Source: Maylandia zebra
Lineage: Eukaryota; Chordata; Actinopteri; Cichliformes; Cichlidae
Assembly: GCF_041146795.1 (NCBI RefSeq)
Contig: NC_135180.1
Coordinates: 39,802,794-39,866,793, forward strand
DNA length: 64,000 nt
Direction: 5' to 3'
Shown: one piece after another, positions 40,660-52,300 of the stretch
Layout: each line of letters opens with the position of its first letter
How positions within the stretch are numbered: position 1 is the first letter of the stretch
Program-made: the position numbers and the translations under genes
The notes under the pieces: model-generated
The model's input: the letters and a program-made list of their open reading frames with translations, nothing else
Databases searched by the model: none
What the model was told of the DNA's origin: nothing

Positions 40660-43600
40660 TTATTTGGTCTTCTTGTCGGCGGCGAGCGTGTCGTGCAGTT
40701 TAGAAACGCTCTTCTCAAACTGGTCCATCACCAGCGTCCCGTGTTCGTCGAAGAACGCCGACACCGACTTGGTGAAGTCCGCCTCTCTCGACTTCTTGGA
40801 CTTCCCGTCGGAGAAGGACACCCGGAGCGTGTACTGGTCGTCAAACCTGGAAAACACAGACGCAAACTGATCCACTCTGAGTCCTTCGCAGATGAGGAAA
40901 TGTGCAGACTGCTGGGGGTTGCTGGTTTGATTCCCATACTCACTGACCGTTTGAGGGAGGAGGAGAGCTGCCAGATGTGGTCTGGATCCATCCCAGCTGG
41001 ATCCTTCTGCATGGCCACCAGGAAGATGTTCTTCTCTTTGTAGGAGGTGTACAGCGTGAGGATGCCCATCATGATGAAGTACGTGAGGAAGAGGAGTTAG
41101 GGAAAGCCAACACGCTCATCATCATCATCATCATCATCATATTAGACGGAATCATTTCTACAAACATTTGTTTTTGTGTTTCAGTGACATTCATGAGACT
41201 TTCGGTGTTTTTAATATGTAAAAACATTTTTCTCTTTCATCTGTCGTTTCTGAATTTTGAATCTTATTTCAACATTTTTCCCCTCACATGTTTCACATAT
41301 GACACACTGTGAGTTCATCATCTTATTTTTTAAAAGCAGAGGTTTCCGTCTGAAGGATATGAGATGACGCAGCAGGCGAGGACGGGTCTGGACTCGGGGA
41401 AGGGGTGCAGATAGTCCCAGACCAGAGCCAGCATGGCAAACAGACAGGACACAGTGCAGATCAGCAGGCGCCCGTCGACCAACTGGAAGTTCTCCAGGTA
41501 ACCGTACTTCTCCAGCAGCACCTGGTCATAGATAGGTCATATCGATATGAAGTTTAGCCAAACAAGGTGAACAGCAGCTTTCCTTCACATGCGTTCATGA
41601 CTCATCGCGATGAGTGAAAAATCCCAGCCGACAGTGAAGCTCTCACACGCATGCTGGCTTTATGCTGCAAACATCATTCAAAGCTTAAACAAGTGACGAA
41701 GTTTCGACTGTAGCTGTGTCCATAGACTGCGTCCTCCGAAGACCGAGAAGACCAAAGAGCGAGGCTGTGAAATGTGACGGTCGAGCCTTCAGTTTTGTGT
41801 CACCGCGGTCTGGGTGGAGTTTAATGAACTCGCCGTCTGCTCCTTGCTGTCTAAAATATAACAGGACACTGGAGTAAACTCTCGACCGTCTCACACTTCT
41901 GTTTAATCAGTTTTCTGTTTGACGTTTATTCAGCTGTGTGAAAACTAACTTTAATCTCAGCCACACAGATTCACTCAGGAACAAATAAAACGCTGAAGAA
42001 GCCAAACAATAACATCTTTAGGTTGTCTAAGTGACTCATATATCACGTTTAACCTGAGTAGCAAAAGTCCGCGGTGATCTGAAAATGATGTGCCGGGAGT
42101 TGTGCCGTTCTCGGCGGCTCCAGTGACCCTCGAGCTCCCGGCTCGCTGTCGAGCTGGTGGGTAGCAGACGTCTCTGAAAACGTCGAAGCACTTTTACAAA
42201 TATGTGGCGTCTTCATAAACCGAGCAGATATTTGAAGTTTACACAGCTGCTTTCTCTGAAAATATGTTAAAAGTTTATTTTGTGACCCAGAAAGATTAAT
42301 AAGAGTAATATTCAAACTTAGTAGCGGCCGCCATTGTTGGAAACTGGAGTTTGGCTGGGCCGCGCTATGAATTCTGGGATATGGTGGGCCACGAAGGACA
42401 CACCCGACCCATCCTTCAAATTCGGGGAAAATGAGGACGCATTTGTCGGCTGCATTCGGAGGAGTCTACGAATTTGAACAGCCTTCGGCGCGTCGCTGTG
42501 ACGTAATCGGTCTACAAATACGTCCTCAGGAGGAAGCAGCCCATGAATTTGGACACGCCCCCTGTGTGACTCTGACGTCATCAGCTAAAATCCGACCAAT
42601 GAAATTAGCTCCTTGAAGAAACACTGCTCAGGTCGCTTCAAACGTAGGAGTTCCCTCCTCCCACCTTCACCCAGCTGCAGTTCTCCACCCTCCTCTCATC
42701 TGAGTGAACCTTTCCTGTTTTACTTTTACTTAAAACATCTTGCTCTAAACCAGAGTCATTCATGTCTCCGAAACATGGACGTAAACTGCTGGAACGTTTC
42801 AATAAGAACAAGTAACACATGCGGCTCATGTTTGAATATTTGCTGTTAACATGTGGATAAAAATAATCAATTAAACCTTCTTCGCAGCGTCATCCAAGGA
42901 GTTCTTCACCGCTGCTCCATCCCATTTATCAATCTTCACCGGCTTCTCGTCGATCCTCCACTGAAACACAAACACAGCAGTTTAATCGACAGTTTCCATC
43001 TGAAGATCAGGCTAACATAAGCACGGAGGCGGCGACTGCAACTCTTCTCAGGGAGAGTTCATGTTGAGGGCGGAGACATCATCTTCCTGTCATCGTATGA
43101 TGGAAGCTAAAGAAATCTGAGCCTTAAAATGAGTTTCTAAAAAATGGGCTTAAAGAATATTTGCATGTTAAAAATCTGGAGGGGACGAGAACAACGGAGA
43201 GGTTTTGGAGGCTCGTCGCAGTCCAAAAACTGAAAGAAGACAAAGACCAGGGCGCCATCAAACACAGACCATCAGACCGGAAACAAGATACATGCTCTTA
43301 CAGTGAAGGGCGCCTGATCGCAGGTCAGCTGGTGACTTCCTGCTCTACGCCCCCCACTGTGTCTGACACCAGCAGTTTAAAAGCCATGTTTGCTTTAATG
43401 CAGGAAGTGACCCAGAAACGTGCTCCAGGAATTAACCGCCCCCCCTCCGCAAAAGAACAAGTTATTGTGCCCACGTGCAGCGCCACCTGCTGCAGATGTT
43501 TTACCTGTTTCATGTGTGGAAACTTAAAGCTTCATTCTGAAGCACGCCTCCTGCACTCCTACATCACCTGTTTAACAGACGGGTGAGTTTAGTTAAACTG

Positions 43601-43981
43601 TCTGTTTCCGGTTTGGTGCAGCTGTTTAACAGCTGGAAGCAGGAAATAGAACAAACCGCTGAACTTTGACCTCTAATAGCGGTTTATTTCCCACGCAGAG
43701 GTTAAACTCGGCTCTCAGCTTCATGCTCAACTTTGTTTTTATTTTGTTTTCATTCTGAATGTATCCACTTTAGCTCGTTAGCATTAGCTTAGCCCCTTAG
43801 CGGCGGCTCACACAGACACACACCGAGCCGCACAGCAGCTGCAGCGGGGACATAGACCTCCCAGCTCCGGGACACAGACCCTCCCCGCAGGGGTTCATCC
43901 TGCTCAGGAGAATCCGTTCACGCTTTTACTCACTTTCTCCAGCAGCCCGCTCTTTCTGTTCCCCGCAGCTGCAGCCGCCAT
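40660..43981 (-). CDS. spcs2: Signal peptidase complex subunit 2, 5 coding exons
   Basis: Coding exons on the minus strand: 43981-43934, 42960-42877, 41521-41361, 41082-40948, 40846-40660. The phases agree and sum to 615 nt: 204 residues plus stop, slightly shorter than human SPCS2 (226) because the N-terminus lacks a Gly/Ser-rich run. Conserved blocks are [23 protein letters not shown] and [15 protein letters not shown]. Two membrane segments lie near residues 63-81 and 91-109, leaving both ends in the cytosol as known for the family. The protein is a non-catalytic part of the ER signal peptidase complex and helps it engage the translocon. The start ATG sits in AAGATGGCGGC, a YY1-like motif typical of housekeeping promoters. 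Intron 3 has AT-AC ends (see its own entry). The exon 2 donor (GTTTAA) is weak. Intron 2 hosts a DNA element at about 41711-42565. Confidence 0.95.
41083..41360 (-). other. spcs2: AT-AC minor-spliceosome (U12-type) intron in SPCS2
   Basis: The exon 3/4 join cannot be made with GT-AG. On the minus strand exon 3 ends GTCATCTC and the intron begins ATATCCTTC, which fits the U12 donor consensus ATATCCTT. The intron ends CCTCAC before GTACTTC. Joining gives TC+G = Ser, then Tyr-Phe, restoring the conserved VISYF. A branch site TTTCCCTAAC (41105-41096) places the branch A about 14 nt before the splice site, within the usual U12 spacing. The intron is 278 nt. Confidence 0.88.
41711..42565. mobile_element. 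Non-autonomous DNA element in SPCS2 intron 2
   Basis: The ends TGTGTCCATAGACTGCGTCC and, inverted, GTGTCCAAATTCATGGGCTG look like terminal inverted repeats of a fish hAT-type element. The interior from about 41838 to 42385 is strongly similar to 51480-51995. No transposase is seen. I could not define a target duplication, so the borders are approximate. Confidence 0.55.
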
Positions 43982-44026
43982 CTTCTCTTCCGCTACAAAC
44001 ACGGCTCTGTGACCTGGATGCAGCCG

Positions 44027-44031
44027 ATTGG
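44027..44031 (-). promoter_or_regulatory. CCAAT box of SPCS2
   Basis: CCAAT on the minus strand, 46 bp upstream of the SPCS2 start codon, in a GC-rich stretch without a TATA box. Its role is inferred from position. Confidence 0.5.
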
Positions 44032-44339
44032 CTGTCCACCGAAATTATAGCGCTCGACGCGCATGTCGTCACCACGTCTGCAAGCGTGGCCGAGGCAGCT
44101 GCGGCGTGCGCGCTCATGTGGAAAATACAAACGACTCAAAAATGAAATGAATAAAAACGTACGAGGTTCAGTTTTTAGCGAACAGCAGGAGGCCTTTATT
44201 TATCTGACACCTTAAAGCGCGTATGCTACCGCTGTATATAGTGTATTATCTTACTGAGGTTATATTTGTTTGTGTTTTATCTGTATCTTTATCCTTCTGG
44301 TATCTGTACCTGAGCTGAGGCAACGCAAAACAAAAACCC

Positions 44340-44915
44340 GCCGTGGAATCAATGAAGTCTTATCGTATCTCTTATAACTTACTGAAGGCCTCCATTTTGA
44401 AAATCTCAAAGTCATTTTTTGTCAAAAACCACATGTGCAGAACATACTTGGGAATTTTAAATTGCAGTGCTCCCACAGCCCTCAGTGTTACACTAAAACA
44501 GATTACAGTGTTATACACACACAACAGAGTCCAACACAATCCAAGAGTTTGTGTGCAGTGTGTGGGGGGTAAGAGGTGGATGCAGGTCTGGAGTTGGTGT
44601 GTGTGAGAGTTCAGCATCCTGACAGCCTGATGGATGAAGCTGTCTCTCAGTCTGCTGGTTCTGGGCCCGAGGCTCTTCAAACTGAAGAAGCTGTTGGACA
44701 GATGGGTGGAGTCTCTGTGATGCAGAGAGCTTTCTGGATGAGGCGGATGCAGCAGATGTCCTGGAGGGAGGGAAGAGAAGTACCCACGATCCTCTCCACT
44801 GCTCTCACTACCTGTTGTAGCTGTTTCCAGCAGGAACCAGTGCAGGATACCACACATGCAGCTGCTGAGGATGCTCTCCACAGTGCCTCTGTAGAAGGTG
44901 CTCATAATGGGGTTG
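44340..44915 (-). mobile_element. LINE C-terminal fragment
   Basis: The minus-strand frame shows MSTFYRGTVESILSSCM near its start and later LGPRTSRLRDSFIHQAVRML, the end of a fish non-LTR retrotransposon ORF. A frameshift interrupts it. The 3' UTR lies to the left, to about 44340. Confidence 0.7.
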
Positions 44916-45362
44916 AGGCTCTCGCTCAACCATCCAGATCCCTCAGGTCATCTGGATCCGGTCTTTTATCAGTTCCCAGAGTCAGAACCAGACACGGAGA
45001 AGCTGCATTCAGCTTTTATGCTCCTTATATCTGGAACAAACTCCCAGAAAGCCTCAGATCAGCTGAAACACTCAGTTTATTTAAATCCAGGTTGAAGACT
45101 CACCTGTTCTCAGCTGCATTTGAATAAAGCACCAAATCCACACTTTAAGCTTAAACTTCAAAACTTACATTTAACTACTGATTTTATCTGTTTTGATTTT
45201 ATATCCTGTTTTGTTTGTTTGTTTGTTAATTAGTTTATTTGCTTGTTTTAATCAATTTTAAATCATGCTTTTTATTTGTTCTTGTTTCTAATGTCTCTGT
45301 AAAGCACTTTGAATCACCTTGTTGTTGAATTGTGCTGTACAAATAAACTTGCCTTGCCTTAA
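44915..45362 (+). mobile_element. L2-type LINE 3' end
   Basis: The end of the ORF reads PSRSLRSSGSGLLSVPR, AAFSFYAPYIWNKLPESLR and FKSRLKTHLFSAAFE. A 3' UTR follows with TAAAGCACTTTGAATCACC and the CTTGCCTTGCCTT repeat end. It directly abuts the LINE fragment on its left. Confidence 0.8.
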
Positions 45363-45932
45363 CTCTCTGTGAATATCAGACTTCACAGCAGCTGCTTTAC
45401 AGCATCCTTCATTTTGATCTGGGGAATGAAACATGGAGTAACAGAGTTTGTAGCATCACCTTCAACCTGCTGAGTTTTTGATGGCGATATTGTTTGCAGT
45501 TGATGGAGGACGTCCTGCTGCACTTCCTGCTTCTTCTTACCAATCATCGGCAATCTGCGGGACGCTCAGGTGAGCGTCTCAGGTGAGCCCTGGGCTTCAG
45601 ATCACTGAGTGAAGAGAAGACAGGACACAAGCCAGCGTTTCAACTCTTTTACTTTTTCTTCCAGCAGCCGCTCATACAAAACTAGTCAGTTACAAAGGAT
45701 CAATGTCATCTGCTCATTTGGCACTCAGCGTGACCCCTGACCCCGTCCACCCACCCCCACCTGAACTCTCTGCACCCACCAAAGAATACAAAACAGAAAC
45801 GTGCTCATCTTTAATGGTTTAAAAAAAAAAAAGAGAGAAGCCCTTCAGCTCCATCAAGACTTCAAATTAAACTTTAACAGCTGATGATGATGATGATGAT
45901 GAAGGCCAGGAATCACTGAGGACGCAGAAATG

Positions 45933-45933
45933 T

Positions 45934-45959
<26 letters not shown>
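45933..45959. repeat. Poly(A) run
   Basis: About 26 A residues, ending in GAGG. It is not clearly linked to a retroposon. Confidence 0.9.
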
Positions 45960-45964
<5 letters not shown>

Positions 45965-45993
45965 AACAGCAGGAATGTTATTATTATCTAAAC

Positions 45994-46297
45994 CAGGGGT
46001 GTCAAACTCAAACACACAGTGGGCAAAAATTCAAAACAGGAACAAAGTCGCGGGCTAATGTTAATATTTATTGAAACATATTTATTCCTCCAGATATGAG
46101 AATGAATCTTTTCTTATGGACACGTTTTGCTGAAAAACTGAATATGGAACAAGCCGAGCTTAATACTAAACAATATATATATTAGCTGTATAATACCAGT
46201 AGGCCAGCTCTGATAGTAATTTGGTATGGCTTTGCGGGCCAAATGTAATTAGGCTGCGGGCCAAATTTGGCCCACGGGCCAGAGTTTGACACCTATG
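45994..46297. mobile_element. 304-bp non-autonomous hAT element with 8-bp duplication
   Basis: ATCTAAAC is found on both sides (45986-45993, 46298-46305). The ends are CAGGGGTGTCAAACTCA and (inverted) CATAGGTGTCAAACTCT. The interior has the CGGGCCAAATTTGGCCC block. It has no ORF. Confidence 0.85.
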
Positions 46298-46309
46298 ATC
46301 TAAACCAAT

Positions 46310-49300
46310 CACCTAAACCTCCAAAGGCTGCAGTTCCTCCACCGTCCAGCAGAGGCAGCAGACTCCCGTGATAAAATGAACACGTCTGCAGCCTGATACA
46401 CTGTTGGTCTGTGTGGATCATTTCCCTTCATGACACCTGCATTTTACGCTCACATGGTTTGAATTCGATTCACTTTTATTTATTTAGCACCAAATCACAA
46501 CAACAGCCGTCTCAAGTCGCTTTATATTGTAAGCTAAAGGTAGTAATACAGTTATTAGGGGCGTGGCCTCTTACCTCCGGTAACTCCAGTCATTGAACTG
46601 GACCTGGGTTTGTGCTGCTGGCAGACATGACAGGGAGAGAGCACTGCAATCTGTCAATCACAGGTAGCCCCGCCCTAACCCCTAACCTGCTTCCTGTGAC
46701 TCTGACGGCACCATCATCTCCAAAATGATGATCAGCCAATCAGGAAAGTGTTAGTGAGCACAGAGACCAGGTGAGTGTCTCAGATTTTTGAGTTGCCACC
46801 CCCTGCTGGACATTAGACAGAATGCAGGTTTAAGGAGCTACACCTTTATTTTACATCCAGCCTGTGAGCTGCAGTCTGGTTCTAACGCCACCCAACCTCA
46901 TTGTTTCTTTGCAGGTGTTCAGGTAGAGGAACTGCAGAGTAACTACACCAACACGTTGGATGTTTGTGGGCGTGTCCTCAGTTTGTCCCCGCCCTCACAT
47001 CTTCTTCAGCATCTATCATACATACGACCCCCAGAGTGAATCATGACATTACTGAGGCTCAGTGCGAGTACGGCTTTTCTAACAGCGACCCACCAGCGCT
47101 CAGCGTCGTTCAGACTGCCTCTGATCTGAGCACAGTGTGAACACAGCGTGCCGCTGCACTCAGGCTAACCACTGACAGAGCTTAGCATGGAGAAAAAACA
47201 CGTGTGTTGAGGAACCAGACATCTGGACGGCCTGCAGGAGCTACAGCATCACCGATCCAACACAGATGACCTGCAAACAGAAGCCGTGCAGCTCCTTTGG
47301 AACGCTGAAGCAGAGTGTGAAGGTGAGCTCAGACCAAGCACGTGCACGCCCACCTTCAGTCTCAGCTTCAGGCTCAGGCTCCTGCAGGGGCGTGGCAGCG
47401 AGCTGCAGTTTCTGATGGTTTCAGCCTGAAGGCTTCGTGTGGACCTCTGCTGCACTGACGGAGCGATCAAAACATTAAAAAGATCCAGATTTGGAAACCA
47501 CCTCACGCATTTCCTGTAACTCTGACAGTATTCGCAGCATGAAGGCAGTTTCTGCATTAAATATGTTTACGTTGCAGACAGAAAACAGCTGACTGTGAGG
47601 GGTGAAGGGTCAGGGTGGATTTTGTCCCCGAAAGCTTGAACTCGCTCACTGATTGGTTCAGCTTGGCCCAATCGTGGAAGTTTCTCTACATAGAGATGGG
47701 GCTCTAACCTCGCTGCTAAATGGCTGTCGGCTCTACAGCCACCTGCCTCACCTGCTTCCTGTGGACCACAGGTGACGTTCTAACTCTGACTCCAGCGTGA
47801 TTTTTATAAATCAATAATTATTAAAAGTACCACAGTCAGAGCTCTGTGACCACAGTAAATTCACATTTGGTCTGAATGCACCAGCATCTGACATCACAGG
47901 CCATAAAGCTCGTCCAATCACACGGCTCCTCGCTCCTTGAGAGTGACCAGGTGAGTCTCCTGATCCGAATTCAGGTAGAAATCCTTCCTGACCAATCGGG
48001 TTCTAAAGACTGCAGTCCCCACGAGCCTCGGCAGCTCCGACTTTCAGACTGGAAGACCAGGATGACACCAGCAGCTATACTAGAGGAAGTTTATGTCCCA
48101 TGATCCTCAGCTGCTGGGAGAAGTCTGACTCAACACCTCCTTATATTTGAGCGGGTTCTGGTTTCTCCTGCATTCCCAACACATGCAGGTCGGCTGGACT
48201 TTGATTAACCTGTGGAAAGTTCTCACGAGGATAAACCAGGGGTAACTTCCACCTGCCCGGGGCAAAGACGTGCTGCTGACAGAAACCTGCGTCACAGCGA
48301 CCGTCGGTGCTCCTCAGTATCACCTCAGAGGGTAATACCAGGTACATGTCACGCTTTCAGGGGTGGAGGGTTACCTGCACACCCAGAGGGACCGTCAGGT
48401 AGGAAGTGATGTGTTCAGATATGTGTTCACTTCAGATATGAATGAAGAGACGCGTGTCACGCTCTGAGCTACCGAAATACATACGAATCATGATTTTGGA
48501 CTTTTGGAAAGTTCTGACAGTCTGGAGTTTTGGAGCCAATAAAAAATCACTTTTAACTATTTTATTCAAACTGGGCTTCATAAACGGTCACAAATACAAA
48601 GACAGATTTCTGTCAAACAGCAGCTCAGGCCGACACTCACGCTAGCAGCAAAGGAAAAGTCCCTCATCTCATTTCTTTCCATAAAGCTCCTTTTAGATTT
48701 TCCTCGGCCTCTGGGAGATCACTGTGAGGCCGGTGAGATTTAAATGAACTATATTAATAAACATCATCATCGCGTGGAGCGCACCGGACTGAACCGACAG
48801 AGTCGTGTTCGGCCCGGCAGCGTGCAGCCTGCCTTCATCTGAACCTTTGCAACAGTTCAGATGATGAGCAGGCTGCTGTGTTTGGAACGCAGCGCACAAA
48901 TACGGATTAAACACCGCCGTCGCCTTCAGCGGTGTCGGGATGCGAGGCGATGTTCAGCTCAGACATTGTGACCTTCAGGGCCTCACATCCACCCTGGATC
49001 TGTAACTGGAAGCTCAACATAAACATCCTTTGCTCCGGGCCACGTGACTATGGTTGAACCTGTGAAAGCTTTCTTTGTTCCAGCTGCAGAGAAACGACTC
49101 GGCCATGCGATCTGTAAAAAAGCTCAGATTAAGCCTCTGAGTTCAAACACTTCCAGGAGGTTTCCTGTGGTGACGACTGTCGCGCCGTCCTGTAGCTGAA
49201 GGTTCAGTTTTTGGTGATCTGCTGGTGTTTGGAAGAAACGTCTCCAGGTTACAAACCCGTTTGTCAGACGAGTGAAAACATTCATACGTTCATTAAACCT

Positions 49301-49340
49301 TCGCCTTTCGTGTCTTTGCATATATGAGATCCTTCCCGTC
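46310..49340. other. Intergenic region between SPCS2 and RNF169
   Basis: No gene is recognised. In mammals XRRA1 lies between these two genes, but I see no trace of a leucine-rich-repeat protein here. The part near 49340 should be RNF169 3' UTR. A small reversed L2-tail fragment lies at about 46465-46535. Confidence 0.5.
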
Positions 49341-49343
49341 TGT

Positions 49344-52300
49344 CTAGTGCTTCTTGTTGATTCGTCTGGACCTCCTCAGACCACGCCTCCTGCGGCTCTG
49401 AGTGGACATCCAGGACCGCAGGAAATACTTGTCGGGGCTCCTTCTACGGTTCTGGTTCTCGCGGTCGAACTGTCTCTGCAGCTTCAGGGCGAGCGCTCGA
49501 TCCTGCCGCTCCTGCTGAATCTGGCAGATGTACCGTTCGTCCAGCGCTTCCTGGTTGACGGGCCGGCCCCTCTTCAGATCCAAGTCGCGGCTCGAGTCCA
49601 GATGTTTGGTCTTCTGCTTCCTCTTCTTGCCCCTCCGTGAGGTAGTCTGGTTGTGGATGCTACTGTCGGACTCCTTCCTGGGACTCTGAGAGTCCTTTGG
49701 CACTAACTTACAGGACTGCACCCCAGAGTTCTTGGTGTAGGGCGAGAACGACTGTTTCCGACTGAACAGCGCCCCCGTGCTGCAGGACTCAGGAGTGCCG
49801 GCCGGCGGCTCAAAGCCTCCCTTGAAGGTCGACTCGCTGCTGTAGCGGACCGCAGGGACGCGGATCTTCACCGACTGCTTCTGGAAGCTGTCCGTGTCGC
49901 CGGCTGGAGAGTCGAACAGCAGCCTCCTCTTGTTTGCTGACGTCACTGCGTCTCCTGCCGGGGACTGGCGCGTCTTTGCACCCTCGCCACCCATGCCGAG
50001 CTTGTTATGGTTTACCTCGGAGACGGGGCTCGTCAGCGTGGCCTTGGAGTTCACCTTGAGGCTCTGGCGGTCCAGCTCGATCTGCCTCCACTTCTGCAGG
50101 ACGGCAGGGCTGGCCTCGTAGCTGGTGGCCTTCTGCAGACCGCGGGTCAGGTTCCGGGGCGTGGACTTCACGATGGTGGGCTCCATCAGGCGGCCGTCCG
50201 GGAGGCGCTTGGGTGGCGTGCATGGCGAGCAGACGATGGGCTTGAAGTGGTTGAGCTCCTCGGAGATGCTGTCGTTGCTCTCGGGGCTGATGGAGCGCTC
50301 CGGGCGGGGAGGAGGCATGCACAGGAGAGCCGAGGAAGATGATGTCAGCACAGCTCGCCAGGTGAGCCTCCGATCGGGAGCGGTGATGGGGGCGGAGATA
50401 GAGCGGCTGTTCTCAGAGGAGAGGAGGATTCCTGCCGCATAGCTGTGGCTGATGCCAACCTGGCGGAGGACACAAGAACACAAGTCAGCAACCACACAGC
50501 TGTTTAACACAGGTGAAATATAAGAATAAACGCCATCACCAGGCCCCGTTTTATACACTTGTATGGATTTTTTCTGTAAAACCCGACACTTCCTTCTGAT
50601 GGATGCTGTGCTGTTTCCATGCAGAGACTGGACTCTACACAGCTGGACCTGTGAGCATGTTTGAGTAGAAGGCGATTCCTTTAAGAGTTGTGATGTTTCA
50701 CCAGGTATTTGAGCTGTAGTGGGGTGGTATCCACACGATGTGTCAGGCAGACAAGGAGGCAGAGGTTTGTCACTCTAATGCCTGCCTGATGGTGCAAGCT
50801 CACAGTGAAAGTTCAGGATGTGGACCCCAAAGCACTCTATAGACCAGGGGTGGGGAACTACAGGCCTCGAGGGCCGGTGTCCTGCAGGGTTTAGATCTCA
50901 CCCTGGGTCAGCACACCTGAATCACATGATTAGTTCATTACCAGGCCTCTGGAGAACTACAAGACATGTTGAGGAGGTCCTTTAACCATTTGAGTCAGCT
51001 GTGATGAACCAAGGACACATCTAAAACCTGCAGGACACCGGCCCTCGAGGCCTGGAGTTTGACACCCCTGCTATAGAGCCTTTTCCATTAATACCTGTTT
51101 GAATCGACTGGTTTTCCATTACAGACCAGTGCATTGTCATCAGGGCAATTTGTCTGCGCGTCTCACAACGTAATAGACCCTGTGCATGAGAAAATGCTAA
51201 CTTCCTGTTTTAAGACCGGATGTGGGGTTTAGAGCTGCCACAAACGATTATTTTGATAGTCGACTAGTCACCGATTATTTTTGCGATTAGTCGACTAATC
51301 AGATCATCATCCATTGGACGTACAGCGTACAGCTTATTGCACCAGCAGCATCTGCTCTTATATAACTATCATTAGCTTACAGCTTTAAGTGTTTAAGGTG
51401 CTAACTAAAAATAAAGACAAGATGATAGTTTATTAAAGTTTAATGAAGTTTGCAGATTGTTTCGGTGAAGTTTAATAAACTCCTTGCTATCTAAACTATA
51501 ACAGGACACCGGAGTAAATTCTGGAGCATCTCACACTTCTGATAATCAGCTGTCTGCTTGACGTTTATTCAGCTGTGTAAAAACTATAACTTTAATCTCA
51601 GACAAACAGATTTACTCAGGAACAAATAAAATACTGAAAAAAGCCAAACAACAACATTTTAAGTTATCTAAGTGACTCATATATCATGTTTAACCTGAGT
51701 AGCGAAAGACGCGATTTGCCGGGAGTCCGGTGTTCTCACGGCTCTAGTGAGCCTAGCCCCCGGCTAACTATCGAGCTAGTGGGTAACAGACGTCTCTGAA
51801 AACGTCGGAGCGCTTTTGAAAATATGTGGTGTCCTGATAAACTGAGCAGATATTTGAGGTTTACACAGCTACATTCTTGCCTGAAAATATGTTAAACGTT
51901 TATTTTGTGACCCAGAAAGAATAATAAGAGTAATATTAAAACTAACTAGCTGCCGCCATTGTTGGAAGCTGTGCTATGAATTCTGGGACACAGCTTCTTC
52001 TTCTTCGGGGTTTAACGGCAGCTGACATCCTTGTACATGCAGTGCTGCCATCTTCTGTTTCAGTCCGTTATTACACTCTTAAATCCTGCTACTCATTCCT
52101 GCGTCTTTTGGGATCTTACAAAGCTTCAAACGACGCGTCGACTATTAAATCAGTCGTCGACGATTTTGATGGTCGACGTAATCGTGACTAGTCGACTAAT
52201 CGTGGCAGCCCTAGTGGGGTTGTACGTTTCCGGTAGCTTTATTTTGCGGTCAATCGCTACTGCGAAGGTGGACTCAAAAATCATGTCCAAAACACGAAAA

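Noticed and set aside
43161-43586. 141-codon plus-strand frame in SPCS2 intron 1
   Set aside because: No domain, low-complexity Cys/Thr mix, lies inside an intron on the other strand. Most likely chance.
50005-50342. 105- and 111-codon frames overlapping RNF169 exon 6
   Set aside because: Alternative-frame readings of a GC-rich real exon.
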